Positions 11,201 to 18,490 of a DNA stretch of 20,699 nt are shown in pieces (positions within the stretch are counted from its first letter, which is position 1; each line of letters begins with the position of its first letter). Origin of the DNA: Bacteroidales bacterium (GTDB lineage Bacteria > Bacteroidota > Bacteroidia > Bacteroidales > ML635J-15); contig JALOAQ010000049.1 in assembly GCA_023228725.1 (NCBI GenBank), positions 1 to 20,699 of the forward strand. The letters are read 5' to 3'. Both the position numbers and the translations under genes were made by a program. The notes beneath the pieces are model-generated. The model saw only the letters and a program-made list of their open reading frames with translations, was not told the DNA's origin and did not search any database.

Positions 11201-12347
11201 TGGATTAAGCGACGGTTCTATCACACTTGAAATAACAGGTGGCACAGGTGAATTTACTTATACATTAAGCGATGGTTCAAGCCAAAATTCAAATGTGTTT
11301 GAAAACTTAGCTGCTGGTACTTATACTATAATTGCTGAAGACGAAAATGCTTGTAGTTTTGAAATTGAAGTAGAAATAACAAGTCCTGACGAACTAAGTC
11401 TAAGCCACTCTCCTACTTGTAATGAAGGTGAAGTTGGAATTGTTCTAAATGCAAATGGCGGAACAACACCATACCAATATTCAATAGACGGAGGCCTAAC
11501 TTATCAAAATGAGTCTTCATTTGGTAATATTACAGGCGAAGGCAATTTAGAACTTATTGTAATGGATGCAAATGGCTGTACAAGTCAAGCTCTTACGATT
11601 ACAATTTCTAGCTTAAATACTCTGTCTGCAAGCATAGAAGTACTTTCTGCTAATTCTTGCTATGGCGAAAATGATGCAGAAGTTGAGATACTTATAGAAG
11701 GTGGTCAAGCTCCTTATACTTATACTATTAACGATAATACAGTTACAAATGATAATATTATCAGAAATCTTGCAGCTGGCGAATATACTGTCTCAATTAG
11801 GGATAATAATGGATGTCCTGCAAGTGCTAATTTTGTAATTGATTCAGCTATAGAAATTGAAATTGATTTAGTTAGCGTAATTAACGACAATTGTAATTAT
11901 AGTGGCGAAGGCGAAATTGAAGTTGAAGTTGAAGGCGGAAGCTCACCATATATTTATACATGGTCAAATGGAGCTAACCAAGAAATCAATTCAGGCTTGA
12001 ACGCTGGTAATTATACTCTAACAGTAACAGATATTTTAGGCTGTGAAAAAACTATAGATATTGAACTAACAGCAGAAAATTTAGATTACTTACCTGAAGC
12101 ATACAACGTTTTCACACCTAATAATGACGGGCAAAACGATTACTTTGTATTCAAGAACTTAGATAAGTTCCCAGAAAACGAATTAGTAATTTACAACCGC
12201 TGGGGTAACGAAGTATATACTCAAGAAAATTACGATAACTCATGGGACGGCTCTAACTTAAGCGAAGGAACTTACTTCTGGATGATGAAAGTTAAAGTCT
12301 GTGGTGAATACGAAAAAATTAAAGGTTACGTAACAATTTTAAGATAA
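2253..12347 (+). CDS. Giant modular T9SS surface adhesin with gliding motility-associated (CHU_C, type B) C-terminal domain
   Basis: This SprB-type cell-surface adhesin has 3364 residues. A Sec signal peptide (1-21, ending SFTQ) precedes an N-terminal domain to about 495, containing NPNCSNIVYAGLYWTGR, typical of large Bacteroidota DUF11 proteins. Modules follow: a DUF11-like domain (~497-670); three Ig-like domains (~680-931); a SprB-like repeat (~933-1009); a VCBS/cadherin-like module (~1011-1107); five DUF11 domains (~1109-1766); three VCBS-like (~1769-2060); HYR 1 (~2060-2146); VCBS-like 5 (~2149-2255); two DUF11/DUF7507-type domains (~2255-2480); VCBS-like 6 (~2482-2579); HYR 2-6 (2580-2968); four SprB repeats (~2970-3275); and CHU_C (~3277-3364) with NVFTPNNDGQND, IYNRWG and SWDG. 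Export is by Sec, then T9SS using the CHU_C domain. Module limits are read by eye, and the ligand is unknown. The frame is intact throughout. The downstream PorP/SprF and OmpA genes follow within about 30 bp each. Confidence 0.93.
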   Translation: MKKIIFLFMMFLLVSNLSFTQVKKPFTQRTSQYTPSKTIYNLKGDFTLIGNTNLSLQSYSNNGGNNAQMKYIDVDTDLSTVNSSSATLTFLDENDANPNCSNIVYAGLYWTGRANNGGTGEMEFTVGGTTDNRSDGNSFNGYSLSISQTGSSSRVATYTFTPDGAGDNVVFTFTSNGVTVNSVKVKVGGGSEITIPSSQYSISSGGNSSSNRWLQITFDNPYEINTGAINIEINSLRKRRENNDQSATYFYASVKSPSFDLNRRQVQLKKSGQTYQTITANSNDIYYPMTADGQMYSAYAEVTDYVRTHGLGEYFVANIALIEGNGGSTGYYGGWAMIVVYENSKMNWRDITIFDGHAYVAGSITADFELPISGFHTAQHGDINMKLGVVAGEGDVSISGDYLQIRNHQNTSWISLSHSGNSTNNFYNSSIFTGGNPRNPNLINNTGLDISMFDIPNAGNSVISNNQTSTKFRYGTTQDTYIIFMIAMSVDAYIPTAEAFIELASIDNVPYTQGDPIHVDPGEDTEFTVELRNKGTEPINDFKLIIPLPFASSYVSASRQVFFNPAPSPNNLYFDPSYTGTGAIIWDIGTLPLPLDPDELLGTLTFRIEATTDCSILSNINCSPEINVSGLMTGTGAISQTTFNNQLTTQGYQMEGECIGEPINEPIKFSIHSDNYVNTNCSGTPTVIEFQKCNITAPIPITEFSGSFPAGSRFYDEYPVSSSSTEYTISNPYPNLTGVHTYYAIPPGASSCYFEFTIEITDLSSVPSVISPLTYCENDIAAPLTGTASNPSYSLYYYNSLTGNPQLEIIPSTSLVGTNTYYVAEAISGSCISTNKVPIIVDVNPLPIAPSLANSSQTELCFGSTGNIILSASGGLGDNLNWYSGSCEGTLIGTGNNLSISAPTTSTTYYAAWENSCGISDCASVSVTVLPQIFVNLNITGIIQYYNANTGQITVNTSGGNSPYSYTLNGGASQTSSVFSNLEAGIYTIVVTDSKGCTETAIITIDNALEIIANNDSETGVNGTTGQTNILNVFDNDLLDGSSVNPADVILTETISEPTGHLTLNPDGSVDLSPNTPGGTYTLTYQICELANPTNCDDATVTIEVIETADVSILKYQIDPSNLPVSNSTEFITVSPSVITAGTKIYYYLEVHNAGPDVSVNALVTDNMPSGITNAEMSLNYGNTWMPWNGTRPLGGFFSGGYNYILIRGDVDPAASGSLTNTATIYSSDTFDPDESNNEAVLITSITQSSDLSISKKAITAAVGPNSTIIYEITVLNSGPSYATNVIIEDIIDPNIISNQEYYPGSGSWLPWTGSLNIGDLDVNDTYTLLIRGVVVDASPDPNVNPIPNTASVSSDNDDPDPLDNDDTIYTPLNEEVDLSIVKTAPATIIAGNTITYSITVVNNDNTFTANNVHIHDDVDVSKLSDIEYSDDGGLTWNTWTGLYSLASLSPLDSFTILIRAKVKSDATGSLVNTATTHSDTPDNITFNNTSTTTTSIDLEADLEIIKIQINPSILPLSQAQIFGNPYDYVIDPVGITAGDEIYYALFYKNHGPSDATNVIIDDILPGFIVDWEASLCQANFANWPGSRNIGTIIAGGQCVLIVRGHVQENATGSLVNTTTISHSDPITDPDNSNNESTFTTPIRAMADLSISKTVDNFTPYIGDEVVFTILVTNNGPSTAHNVSVNDLLPNGYTYVSSSVTAGIYDENTGDWSISSIPFPGSETLTITARVNLLSGNYLNIATISQSDQYDPNPSDNTDSETTKPINVIIANDDLAGPFNGYDGAINILNVFTNDLLNGSPVDPDDLNLTVSVPNAYITLNPDGSVNLLPGTPAGTHILTYKICEIANPTNCDYADVIISVEEAEIIANDDNASANGHSGQANILNVFDNDELNGNPVDPDEVTLTETISDPTGSLTLNPDGSVDLAAGTPAGIYTLTYKICEVLNPANCDDATVTITVGMADIVANNDNFSSNPVPCDLGQVAGNVLLNDLLDGVAIVATDVNITIIDDGGLSTAYIDEHGDLHIPVGLSVGTFNMTYQICEKLNPTNCDQASIIVAITDTEAPNISCPDDVIVTALLGECEVTGISMDLPAYTDNCGIEVYKPERSDGLSLSDPYPLGVTNINWTIIDYGGNIAGCNYDVIVNPTLPNIQANDDNYQGLSSTGFVSSSVFDNDFLNGSALDFNDITVVWGDIEDEIGDEAEGIVINPDGTITVDAGTEPGVYTFEYEISFSICDDFAIVNDFGTVNILVMDPSYTVSKTAYASSVNSPAELGDIITYTIVLSNTGNVSIDNIVITDPMLTSAGVSLGTATESINTNNILEVAETWTYTADYAITQADIDAGQVYNQVLVTGEDTNDNPIDEDDDVTTPLDQNPSLLITKTVYESTYSVIGDVLHYVITVTNNGNVTISNLEVNDPLTGLSETITNLAVGGSQTFYTNYTVTQADIDNGTIINIVKVEGEAPNGEDVEAEDSASSNLDSHEIIANNDDFSAIDLSCDLGGLAGNVLDNDLLNGNPVNSDDVSITIINDGGISGLILNPDGSLIVPGGLALGDYTITYQICEVLNPANCDQADVSFTITDNIAPTITCPDDISVNTDLGSCFATDLDLDYPLTDDNCQVVSIVNDAPESFPIGETTVTWTVTDHAGNSTSCEQIVTVIDNEAPTITCPPDITVNNDPAECSAIITDIGWPATDDNCQVESIINDALASYPVGTTTVTWTVTDESGNQTSCEQLITVIDNEAPTITCPPNFTFTADLGQNYASELSIGYPVTDDNCQVESIENDAPAVYPIGETTVTWTVTDASGNTAYCEQIITVIDEEPPTITCPEDIIVNNDAGECFAIVSDIGHPLTSDNDAVASIVNDALANYPVGTTTVTWTVTDASGNQTSCEQLITVIDNEAPTIICPADITSCLPSVSLPYPEVADNCGIESVINNAPAEFTIGETTTVTWTVTDIHGNSSTCDQLVTISSLELANLEVENLSCYGLSDGSITLEITGGTGEFTYTLSDGSSQNSNVFENLAAGTYTIIAEDENACSFEIEVEITSPDELSLSHSPTCNEGEVGIVLNANGGTTPYQYSIDGGLTYQNESSFGNITGEGNLELIVMDANGCTSQALTITISSLNTLSASIEVLSANSCYGENDAEVEILIEGGQAPYTYTINDNTVTNDNIIRNLAAGEYTVSIRDNNGCPASANFVIDSAIEIEIDLVSVINDNCNYSGEGEIEVEVEGGSSPYIYTWSNGANQEINSGLNAGNYTLTVTDILGCEKTIDIELTAENLDYLPEAYNVFTPNNDGQNDYFVFKNLDKFPENELVIYNRWGNEVYTQENYDNSWDGSNLSEGTYFWMMKVKVCGEYEKIKGYVTILR
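10014..10961 (+). repeat. Four exact-length 237-bp tandem units encoding HYR domains 2-5
   Basis: The cysteine codon of the I-T-C-P motif opening each HYR domain occurs at 10014, 10251, 10488, 10725 and 10962, i.e. every 237 bp (79 codons). The core GTAACTTGGACAGT recurs at 10161, 10398, 10635 and 10872 with the same period. Units alternate in kind: 2 and 4 share DLG and GETTVTWTVTD, while 3 and 5 share VNND and YPVGTTTVTWTVTD. Between units 3 and 5, 10377-10474 and 10851-10948 differ at only 2 of 98 positions. A sixth, shorter HYR unit follows from 10962 (its core is at 11091, 219 bp after the previous one). Confidence 0.9.
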
Positions 12348-12376
12348 AGGATTAAATAATATAAAAACTTAAAGAA

Positions 12377-13330
12377 ATGAAAAAAAATATAATAATAATC
12401 GCTTTAGTATTATTGGGAATACAGGGTTTTGCTCAGCAAAACTCTGTCCTCAACCAATACATTTTTAATCCAATGACCATTAATCCTGCCTATGCTGGCA
12501 CAAAACAATGGACACATGTAAACCTTTCGTATTCCGCCCTGTGGGTAGGATTTGATGGAGCACCCTCTACTCAAATGCTGAGCATAGAAGGAGCTCCAAC
12601 AAAAAGCATGGGTTTAGGCTTACAGTTGATAAACGATAAAATAGGAGCACAAAACCAACAAGGTCTTTTTGGTTCGTATTCTTATATTTTAAAACTAAAT
12701 GAAAAAGTAAACTTATCAATGGGGTTAGCAGTAGGTTTAAGTAATTTTATGGTTGATGGTGGAAAACTTAATTCTGAAACCATAGACGATAACTTTGTGC
12801 CTTTAAACAGAATAAATAATTTTAGGTTTGACCCTAAATTTGGTTTATTCCTTTACTCTGCAAGGTTTTACGCAGGACTCTCTATCACAGATATGCTGGG
12901 CGACTTAATCCAAGCACCAGACGGACTTAATGTTGCACAAGCTCGACATTATTACCTAACAGCAGGCTATGTGTTTGATTTAGGTGAAAATGTGAAGTTT
13001 AAACCAAGTTTCTTGATACGCGAAGACTTTAAAGCTCAAACAAATATGGACGTAACAGCACACTTTTTGTTTAAAGAAAAATTTTGGTTAGGTGCAACTT
13101 ACAGATTTGGAGCTAATATTTTAACAAGCGAGGGCTTAGACAATAGCCTGAAAATGAGAGATGCTGTCGTTTTTATGACAGAGTGGAATATCAATAAATC
13201 TTGGTTAATTGGTTATGCTTACACACAAAGCGTAAGTTCGCTAAGCTCTTGGGGTGGACATGAAATCATATTAGATTACACACTTCCTGCAAAAATGGAT
13301 ACAAGAATGAAAACACCGAGATATTTCTAA
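12377..13330 (+). CDS. PorP/SprF-family outer membrane protein (T9SS partner)
   Basis: The protein has 317 residues with a clear Sec signal peptide (MKKNIIIIALVLLGIQGFAQ). The mature start, NSVLNQYIFNPMTINPAYAGT, is the hallmark of the PorP/SprF family, and the C-terminus KTPRYF is also typical. Alternating aromatic and glycine-rich strands in between fit an outer membrane beta-barrel. In Flavobacterium johnsoniae, SprF is needed for surface delivery of SprB, and PorP/SprF proteins encoded beside type B (CHU_C) adhesins act as their dedicated partners. Here the gene starts 29 bp after the adhesin stop, so that role is the natural inference. The length is normal for the family, with no missing segment seen. 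The start is fixed by the signal peptide. Confidence 0.93.
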   Translation: MKKNIIIIALVLLGIQGFAQQNSVLNQYIFNPMTINPAYAGTKQWTHVNLSYSALWVGFDGAPSTQMLSIEGAPTKSMGLGLQLINDKIGAQNQQGLFGSYSYILKLNEKVNLSMGLAVGLSNFMVDGGKLNSETIDDNFVPLNRINNFRFDPKFGLFLYSARFYAGLSITDMLGDLIQAPDGLNVAQARHYYLTAGYVFDLGENVKFKPSFLIREDFKAQTNMDVTAHFLFKEKFWLGATYRFGANILTSEGLDNSLKMRDAVVFMTEWNINKSWLIGYAYTQSVSSLSSWGGHEIILDYTLPAKMDTRMKTPRYF

Positions 13331-13357
13331 TATTTATCACAATAAAAATTTGTAATT

Positions 13358-15436
13358 ATGAAAACGATATACAAAACTTTGAAATTTAGCATTACGATAC
13401 TAATCTTAATTTCCTCAATAAGTGTATTTGGGCAAAAAAATCTAAAAAAAGCAGAAAAGCTTATGGATAAATATGAATATTCCAAAGCATCAAAGCTTTA
13501 TGAAGCCCGTGCAACAATTGGCAAAGCAAGTGATACAGATATTAGAAATCTCACTGAATGCTATTTGCAATTAAATGACACTAAAAATGCAGAAAAACAA
13601 ATGTCAAAATTAGTGGAAAAAGCTTCTGCAAACCAAGAAGATTTAAAACTTTATGCAGATTTGTTGAAAATAGAAGGAAAATACGATCAAGCAATAGAAG
13701 TCTATCAAAAATTAGAAGATACAGACTACGCTTTTGCTCAAATCAAGAGTTTGCAAAAATCTCAAGAATGGTTGGCAGACAGCACTGTTTATTTTGAAAT
13801 TGAAAATTTAAGTAAATTAAATTCAAAAAACTCTGATTTTTCTTTAATAAAATTTGGAGAAAAATATTTGTTCACTTCCGACAGATTCAATAATTTACTA
13901 AGTACAAATAATAAATGGACAGGCACTCCGTTTTTCAAACTATACGAAGTTGAAATCGCAACAGATACCGAAGAGATAGAAGTGAAAAATATAAAATTAT
14001 TAGACGGCATAAACGATGAATACCACAACGGACCTGGCGTTTTTGATGAAAAAGAACAAATTTTATATTTTACAAAAACAAAAACAATAAAGCATAAACA
14101 AAGGCGAACAAATGTTGACCCAACTAGCTGGCTTCCAGACAAATCAGATGAAGTGTTTACAGATAGATTAGAAATTTATTCTGCAAAACTTGTGGACGGC
14201 CAGTGGACTGAAATCACAGCTTTTGAACATAATAAAGCCAAAGAATATTCAGTAGGTCATCCTGCATTATCACCTGATGGCAACATTCTATATTTTGTTT
14301 CGGATATGCCAGGAGGACAAGGCGAAACTGATATTTATTTTTGTGAAAAAACAGCAAATAACACTTGGGGAACTCCTCGCAATGCAGGTGATGTAATCAA
14401 TACACCAAGCAAAGAAATGTTTCCAGTAATAGAAAAAAACGGCACACTTTACTTCTCCTCAGACGGACATCTCGGAATGGGCGGTTTAGATATGTTTAAG
14501 ACCACAGGTGCAAGAGCAAATTGGACTAAACCAGAAAATTTAAAATCACCTTTTAATTCTTCTAAAGACGATTTTGCAATATTATTTTCTGACCTAGACG
14601 GAGAAACAGGTTTTTTTACCTCAAATAGAGATGGCGGCCAAGGAGCTGACGATATTTATACTTTTAAATATATACCACCCCCACCACCACCAATTCCAAC
14701 AGAGTTGATATTAGCAGTAAGCACTTGGGAAAGAATGGATGATGGTAAATTAGAAATTGCAAAAGACCAAATCAATGTTATGCACTGTGAAGCAACAGAT
14801 CCTGACGATAAAATGACAGTACCTAATGTTGGACCAGGAAAATATGAAATAAAAGTAAACTGCGAATCCAAATACAATGTAAATGGTTTTTCTCCTGAAT
14901 TTTTTGCAATACCAGCTCAAACAATTGAAACTCACTGCGAAAGCTTTAAGGACACAGTATTTGTACAATTAATATTTGAAAGAATAGTATTAGACAAAGA
15001 AATTGTGATAGAAAATATTTATTACGACTACGACAAAGCTAATATCCGTCCTGATGCAGCAATAGAGCTTGATAAAGTCGTTGAATTATTAGTTGAAAAC
15101 CCAGGTATTATAATTGAATTAGGCTCGCACACCGACTCTCGCGGAAGCGATGCTTACAACTTAAATTTATCTCAACGCAGAGCCGATTCGGCTGTAAAAT
15201 ATATTATAGACAACGGAATTGACAAAGACAGAATTACTGCAAAAGGTTACGGCGAAACTAGATTACTAAACAGATGTTCAAACGGAGTAAGATGTTCAGA
15301 AGAAGAACACCAACTTAATCGTAGAACAGAATTTAAAGTAACAGGATTTATTGAAGGCATGGGCGATGTAAACCTAAAAAGCTTAGAAGGAGATAATATA
15401 AAAGTAGATAAAAACCAGGAGAAGAGTAATAGGTAA
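13358..15436 (+). CDS. OmpA-family protein with TPR and PD40 (WD40-like) repeats, PorE-like architecture
   Basis: This 692-residue protein has a signal peptide (about 1-26, ending SVFGQ) without a lipobox cysteine. It is followed by TPR-like helices (~27-140), a beta-propeller region with PD40 motifs (SPDGNILYFVSD near 305, KNGTLYFSSDG near 360, GFFTSNRDGG near 415), a proline run (~438-447), an unassigned ~100-residue segment, and an OmpA domain (~550-664). The OmpA domain keeps the diaminopimelate-binding pair spaced as in known structures, Asp593 (HTDSRG) and Arg608 (SQRRA), so binding to peptidoglycan is expected. The same domain order occurs in T9SS-associated PorE of Porphyromonas gingivalis, a lipoprotein; this protein lacks the lipidation Cys. 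It is last in the adhesin run, 27 bp after the PorP/SprF gene, and probably anchors the adhesin-PorP complex to the cell wall (inference). Confidence 0.9.
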   Translation: MKTIYKTLKFSITILILISSISVFGQKNLKKAEKLMDKYEYSKASKLYEARATIGKASDTDIRNLTECYLQLNDTKNAEKQMSKLVEKASANQEDLKLYADLLKIEGKYDQAIEVYQKLEDTDYAFAQIKSLQKSQEWLADSTVYFEIENLSKLNSKNSDFSLIKFGEKYLFTSDRFNNLLSTNNKWTGTPFFKLYEVEIATDTEEIEVKNIKLLDGINDEYHNGPGVFDEKEQILYFTKTKTIKHKQRRTNVDPTSWLPDKSDEVFTDRLEIYSAKLVDGQWTEITAFEHNKAKEYSVGHPALSPDGNILYFVSDMPGGQGETDIYFCEKTANNTWGTPRNAGDVINTPSKEMFPVIEKNGTLYFSSDGHLGMGGLDMFKTTGARANWTKPENLKSPFNSSKDDFAILFSDLDGETGFFTSNRDGGQGADDIYTFKYIPPPPPPIPTELILAVSTWERMDDGKLEIAKDQINVMHCEATDPDDKMTVPNVGPGKYEIKVNCESKYNVNGFSPEFFAIPAQTIETHCESFKDTVFVQLIFERIVLDKEIVIENIYYDYDKANIRPDAAIELDKVVELLVENPGIIIELGSHTDSRGSDAYNLNLSQRRADSAVKYIIDNGIDKDRITAKGYGETRLLNRCSNGVRCSEEEHQLNRRTEFKVTGFIEGMGDVNLKSLEGDNIKVDKNQEKSNR

Positions 15437-15444
15437 AAAAAGAA

Positions 15445-15480
15445 AAAAACAGAGAGCTAAATTAGAGCTTCTCTGTTTTT
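15445..15480. terminator. Bidirectional rho-independent terminator between convergent genes
   Basis: AAAAACAGAGAGCT (15445-15458) pairs with AGCTTCTCTGTTTTT (15466-15480) around a 7-base loop, with one unpaired T in the right arm. The stem is flanked by A-runs on the left and T-runs on the right, so it has a U-tract in either direction. It sits between the OmpA gene stop (15436) and the nrdJ stop (15506) and would end both transcripts. Confidence 0.85.
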
Positions 15481-15505
15481 ATGCTTGCTTACTTAAAAAA
15501 ACTTT

Positions 15506-18085
15506 TTAACTACATTTAGAATATCCGCAATCTGTGCAAATTACACAGCCGTCTTGATAAATTTGAGTATCTTCTTGTTGACAGCCTGGACAAATATCTC
15601 CTTTTTTAGACGCTTTAGTTCCATTAGGGATATATTTTCTTAAAGCTCTTTCAACACCACGTTTCCATGTATTTATACTATCATTATCAAATTCTAATGA
15701 AGAAACTAATTCTACGGCTTTATCGATAGCCATACCATGACGCAATACTCCAGAAATTAATTTTGCATAATTCCAAAAAGTTTTATCAAATTGATGCGAT
15801 AAACCTTGAAAAGTTGTGGCATAACCATATCTATTTGTGTATTGAAAATCGTATCTATTATTTCCGTCTTCTTCACTTTCTTTAATTATTCTTCCATTTT
15901 CAATGGTTTTAGGAATGTTTAAAGTATCTTCTTCAACTCGTCCTGTAAAAATTTCATAAGGCATTCTGTTTAATAAACCAACAAAAGCAATCCATTCCTC
16001 ATCATCATTTCTAAATCTAACAATATCAGCTTCAAGTACTTTTGGACGTTTAAGTTCAAGAATTTGTTTTGCTTGTTTATCATTTTTATCATCTGAAATT
16101 AAAACTCCAGCTCTAGAACCTTCACGATATACAGTAATTCCTTTACAACCTGATTTCCAAGCTTCTAGATAACACTCTTCAACCACTTCTTCGGAAACGT
16201 TTTCTGGCATATTGATAGTTACGCTAATGCTATGGTCAACCCATTTTTGAATTGAACCTTGCATTTTAACTTTATTCAAATAATCCACATCCTCAGCGGT
16301 AGCTTTATGATAAGGAGATTTTTTTACTAGCTCATTAATTTCATCATTAGACATTTTTTTCACTGCATTAACGTCATATTTATTAGCTTGAAGCCAAACT
16401 AAAAATTTATGATGAAAAACTTTATATTCTTCCCATTTATCGCCTTGCTCATCAACAAAATCAACACGAATTTCAGGATCATTTGGATTAACTTTTCTAC
16501 GTCTTGTGTAAAATGGTCTAAATACAGGCTCTATACCTGATGTTGTTTGAGTCATAAGGCTTGTAGTACCTGTAGGCGCTATTGTTAAAAGAGAAATATT
16601 TCTTCTTCCATAAATTTCCATTTCTCTTAGCATTTCAGGATCAGCCTTTCTCAAACGCTCAATAAATGGATTGTTTTTTTCTCTTTGTGAATCATAAATA
16701 ATAAATGGAGAACGCTCTTTTGCCATATTCACAGATGAACGATAAGCCTCAATTGCTAAAGTTTTGTGAACTTCGGTAGCAAAATCGTTGGCCGTATCTG
16801 TGCCGTAAATTAATCCTAAAGCAGCTAACATATCTCCTTCAGCCGTAATGCCAACACCTGTACGTCTTCCTTCTTCTGCCTTACGTCTTATGTTTTCCCA
16901 AAGCTTTCTCTCAATTCTTTTAACCTCCAAATCTTCAGGGTCAGAGTTGATTTTTGATAGAATTTGGTCTATTTTTTCTAATTCTAAATCAATAATATCG
17001 TCCATTATTTTTTGAGCATATCCAACATGAAGTTTAAATTTATCAAAATTAAATTTAGCTTCTTTTGTAAATGGATTATCAACATATGAATATAAGTTTA
17101 TAGCTAACAAACGACATGAATCGTATGGACAAAGAGGAATCTCACCACATGGATTTGTAGAAACTGTTTTATAACCAATATCTGCATAACAATCAGCAAC
17201 AGATTCACGTATTATTGTGTCCCAAAACAAAATTCCTGGCTCTGCAGATTTCCAAGCATTATGAATAATTTTTTTCCATATCTTTTGTGGATCAACTTCC
17301 TTTATATATTTAGGTGCTCTATCATCAATAGGATATTGTTGAATAAACTTATCTTTATTAATAAGTGCATTCATAAATTCATCGGTAATTTTTACAGAAA
17401 CATTTGCTGCTGTAACTTTTCCTTGGGTTAATTTAGCATCAATAAAGTCTTCACTGTCAGGATGTTTTACAGAAACAGAAAGCATTAAGGCACCGCGTCT
17501 TCCATCTTGAGCAACTTCTCTTGTAGTATTGGAATATCTTTCCATAAAAGGAACAATACCTGTAGAAGTTAAGGCAGAATTTTTTACAGGCGAACCTTTT
17601 GGACGTAAATGAGATAAATCATGACCTACGCCACCACGTCTTTTCATTAATTGAACTTGTTCTTGATCCGTTTTTAAAATGCCTCCATAAGAATCGGTGG
17701 GTCTATCATGACCAATAACAAAGCAATTTGATAAAGAAACAATTTGCATGTTATTGCCAATACCCGACATTGGACCACCTTGAGGAATTATATATTTAAA
17801 ATCTTTAAATAATTCATATAAAATTTCTTCTGAAAGTGGATTTTCATATTTGCTTTCTATACGATAGATTTCTTTAACCAAACGTCTGTGCATATCGTCC
17901 GGCGTAAGCTCATATAAATTGCCATCAGAATCTTTTAATGCATATTTATTTATCCACACTCGTGCAGCAAGCTCATCTCCTTTAAAATACTCCTGACTTG
18001 CCAATAATGCCTCTGAATCACTAAAAACCTTGCGTTTTAAATCTGCCTTAAAATCCTGTTCCATTTGTTTTTTTTCCAAGTTCAT
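15506..18085 (-). CDS. nrdJ: Adenosylcobalamin-dependent (class II) ribonucleotide reductase
   Basis: NrdJ (859 residues) reduces ribonucleotides to deoxyribonucleotides for DNA synthesis in the cytoplasm, using a thiyl radical generated with adenosylcobalamin and no oxygen. The large-subunit signatures are complete: SLSNC with Cys121; NPCGE at 311-315 with Asn311, radical Cys313 and Glu315; Cys324, eleven residues after Cys313 as in Thermotoga NrdJ, which pairs with Cys121 as the redox disulfide; and PTGTTS at 504-509. The C-terminus carries CPGC (832-835) and CVIC (847-850), a zinc-ribbon-like arrangement, followed by CGYSKC (853-858), the pair that relays electrons from thioredoxin. The length is normal and no ATP cone was seen. 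It stands alone, with no nrd partner genes adjacent, which fits a single-subunit class II enzyme. A second Met (residue 8) could also start the protein. Confidence 0.96.
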   Translation of the reverse strand: MNLEKKQMEQDFKADLKRKVFSDSEALLASQEYFKGDELAARVWINKYALKDSDGNLYELTPDDMHRRLVKEIYRIESKYENPLSEEILYELFKDFKYIIPQGGPMSGIGNNMQIVSLSNCFVIGHDRPTDSYGGILKTDQEQVQLMKRRGGVGHDLSHLRPKGSPVKNSALTSTGIVPFMERYSNTTREVAQDGRRGALMLSVSVKHPDSEDFIDAKLTQGKVTAANVSVKITDEFMNALINKDKFIQQYPIDDRAPKYIKEVDPQKIWKKIIHNAWKSAEPGILFWDTIIRESVADCYADIGYKTVSTNPCGEIPLCPYDSCRLLAINLYSYVDNPFTKEAKFNFDKFKLHVGYAQKIMDDIIDLELEKIDQILSKINSDPEDLEVKRIERKLWENIRRKAEEGRRTGVGITAEGDMLAALGLIYGTDTANDFATEVHKTLAIEAYRSSVNMAKERSPFIIYDSQREKNNPFIERLRKADPEMLREMEIYGRRNISLLTIAPTGTTSLMTQTTSGIEPVFRPFYTRRRKVNPNDPEIRVDFVDEQGDKWEEYKVFHHKFLVWLQANKYDVNAVKKMSNDEINELVKKSPYHKATAEDVDYLNKVKMQGSIQKWVDHSISVTINMPENVSEEVVEECYLEAWKSGCKGITVYREGSRAGVLISDDKNDKQAKQILELKRPKVLEADIVRFRNDDEEWIAFVGLLNRMPYEIFTGRVEEDTLNIPKTIENGRIIKESEEDGNNRYDFQYTNRYGYATTFQGLSHQFDKTFWNYAKLISGVLRHGMAIDKAVELVSSLEFDNDSINTWKRGVERALRKYIPNGTKASKKGDICPGCQQEDTQIYQDGCVICTDCGYSKCS

Positions 18086-18490
18086 ACTATATTGTAATTT
18101 TTTAATCTAAATCTGTTTTAATAAAATCCAAATTTTTTAGGGTTTTTACCAAGACTAAAATATAAAGTTTAAACAGAAAAACAAAACTTTGGTTATTAAC
18201 AATTAATTGAGAATAATTAAAACAGCTTCTTAAAAACTCATAAATCAGATAGTTAAATATATACAAGTATTTTTGTAAAAAAATTAATTAACCGCTGTAA
18301 GCCTTTATAATTAAGTAATATATAAGTTTTTAAATTAGTTTTTAACAATTATATGTGCAATTAATAACTTTACTTAGGTTTCAATGGCATTTGTCTGTAA
18401 ATCTGATTGTTATACTTAATTGCTTAAAGAAGATTGAAAAGATATTCACAATTTAAAACTAAAAATAATGCACAAAATTTTAAAACATTA
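18086..18490. other. AT-rich intergenic region between waaA and nrdJ
   Basis: These 405 bp lie between the waaA stop and the nrdJ start, both on the minus strand, so they should hold the nrdJ promoter and leader. I found no protein-like frame, tRNA, GC-rich terminator hairpin or minus-strand TAnnTTTG box. No sequence like the B12 box of the adenosylcobalamin riboswitch was recognised, although nrdJ depends on that cofactor. A plus-strand TATTTTTG at 18269-18276 points away from nrdJ with no gene to serve. The function of most of this length is unexplained. Confidence 0.65.

Noticed and set aside
18269..18276. Plus-strand TATTTTTG as a promoter for a small RNA
   Set aside because: There is no -33 TTTG at a suitable distance, no terminator hairpin downstream and no plus-strand gene; such octamers are expected by chance in DNA this AT-rich.
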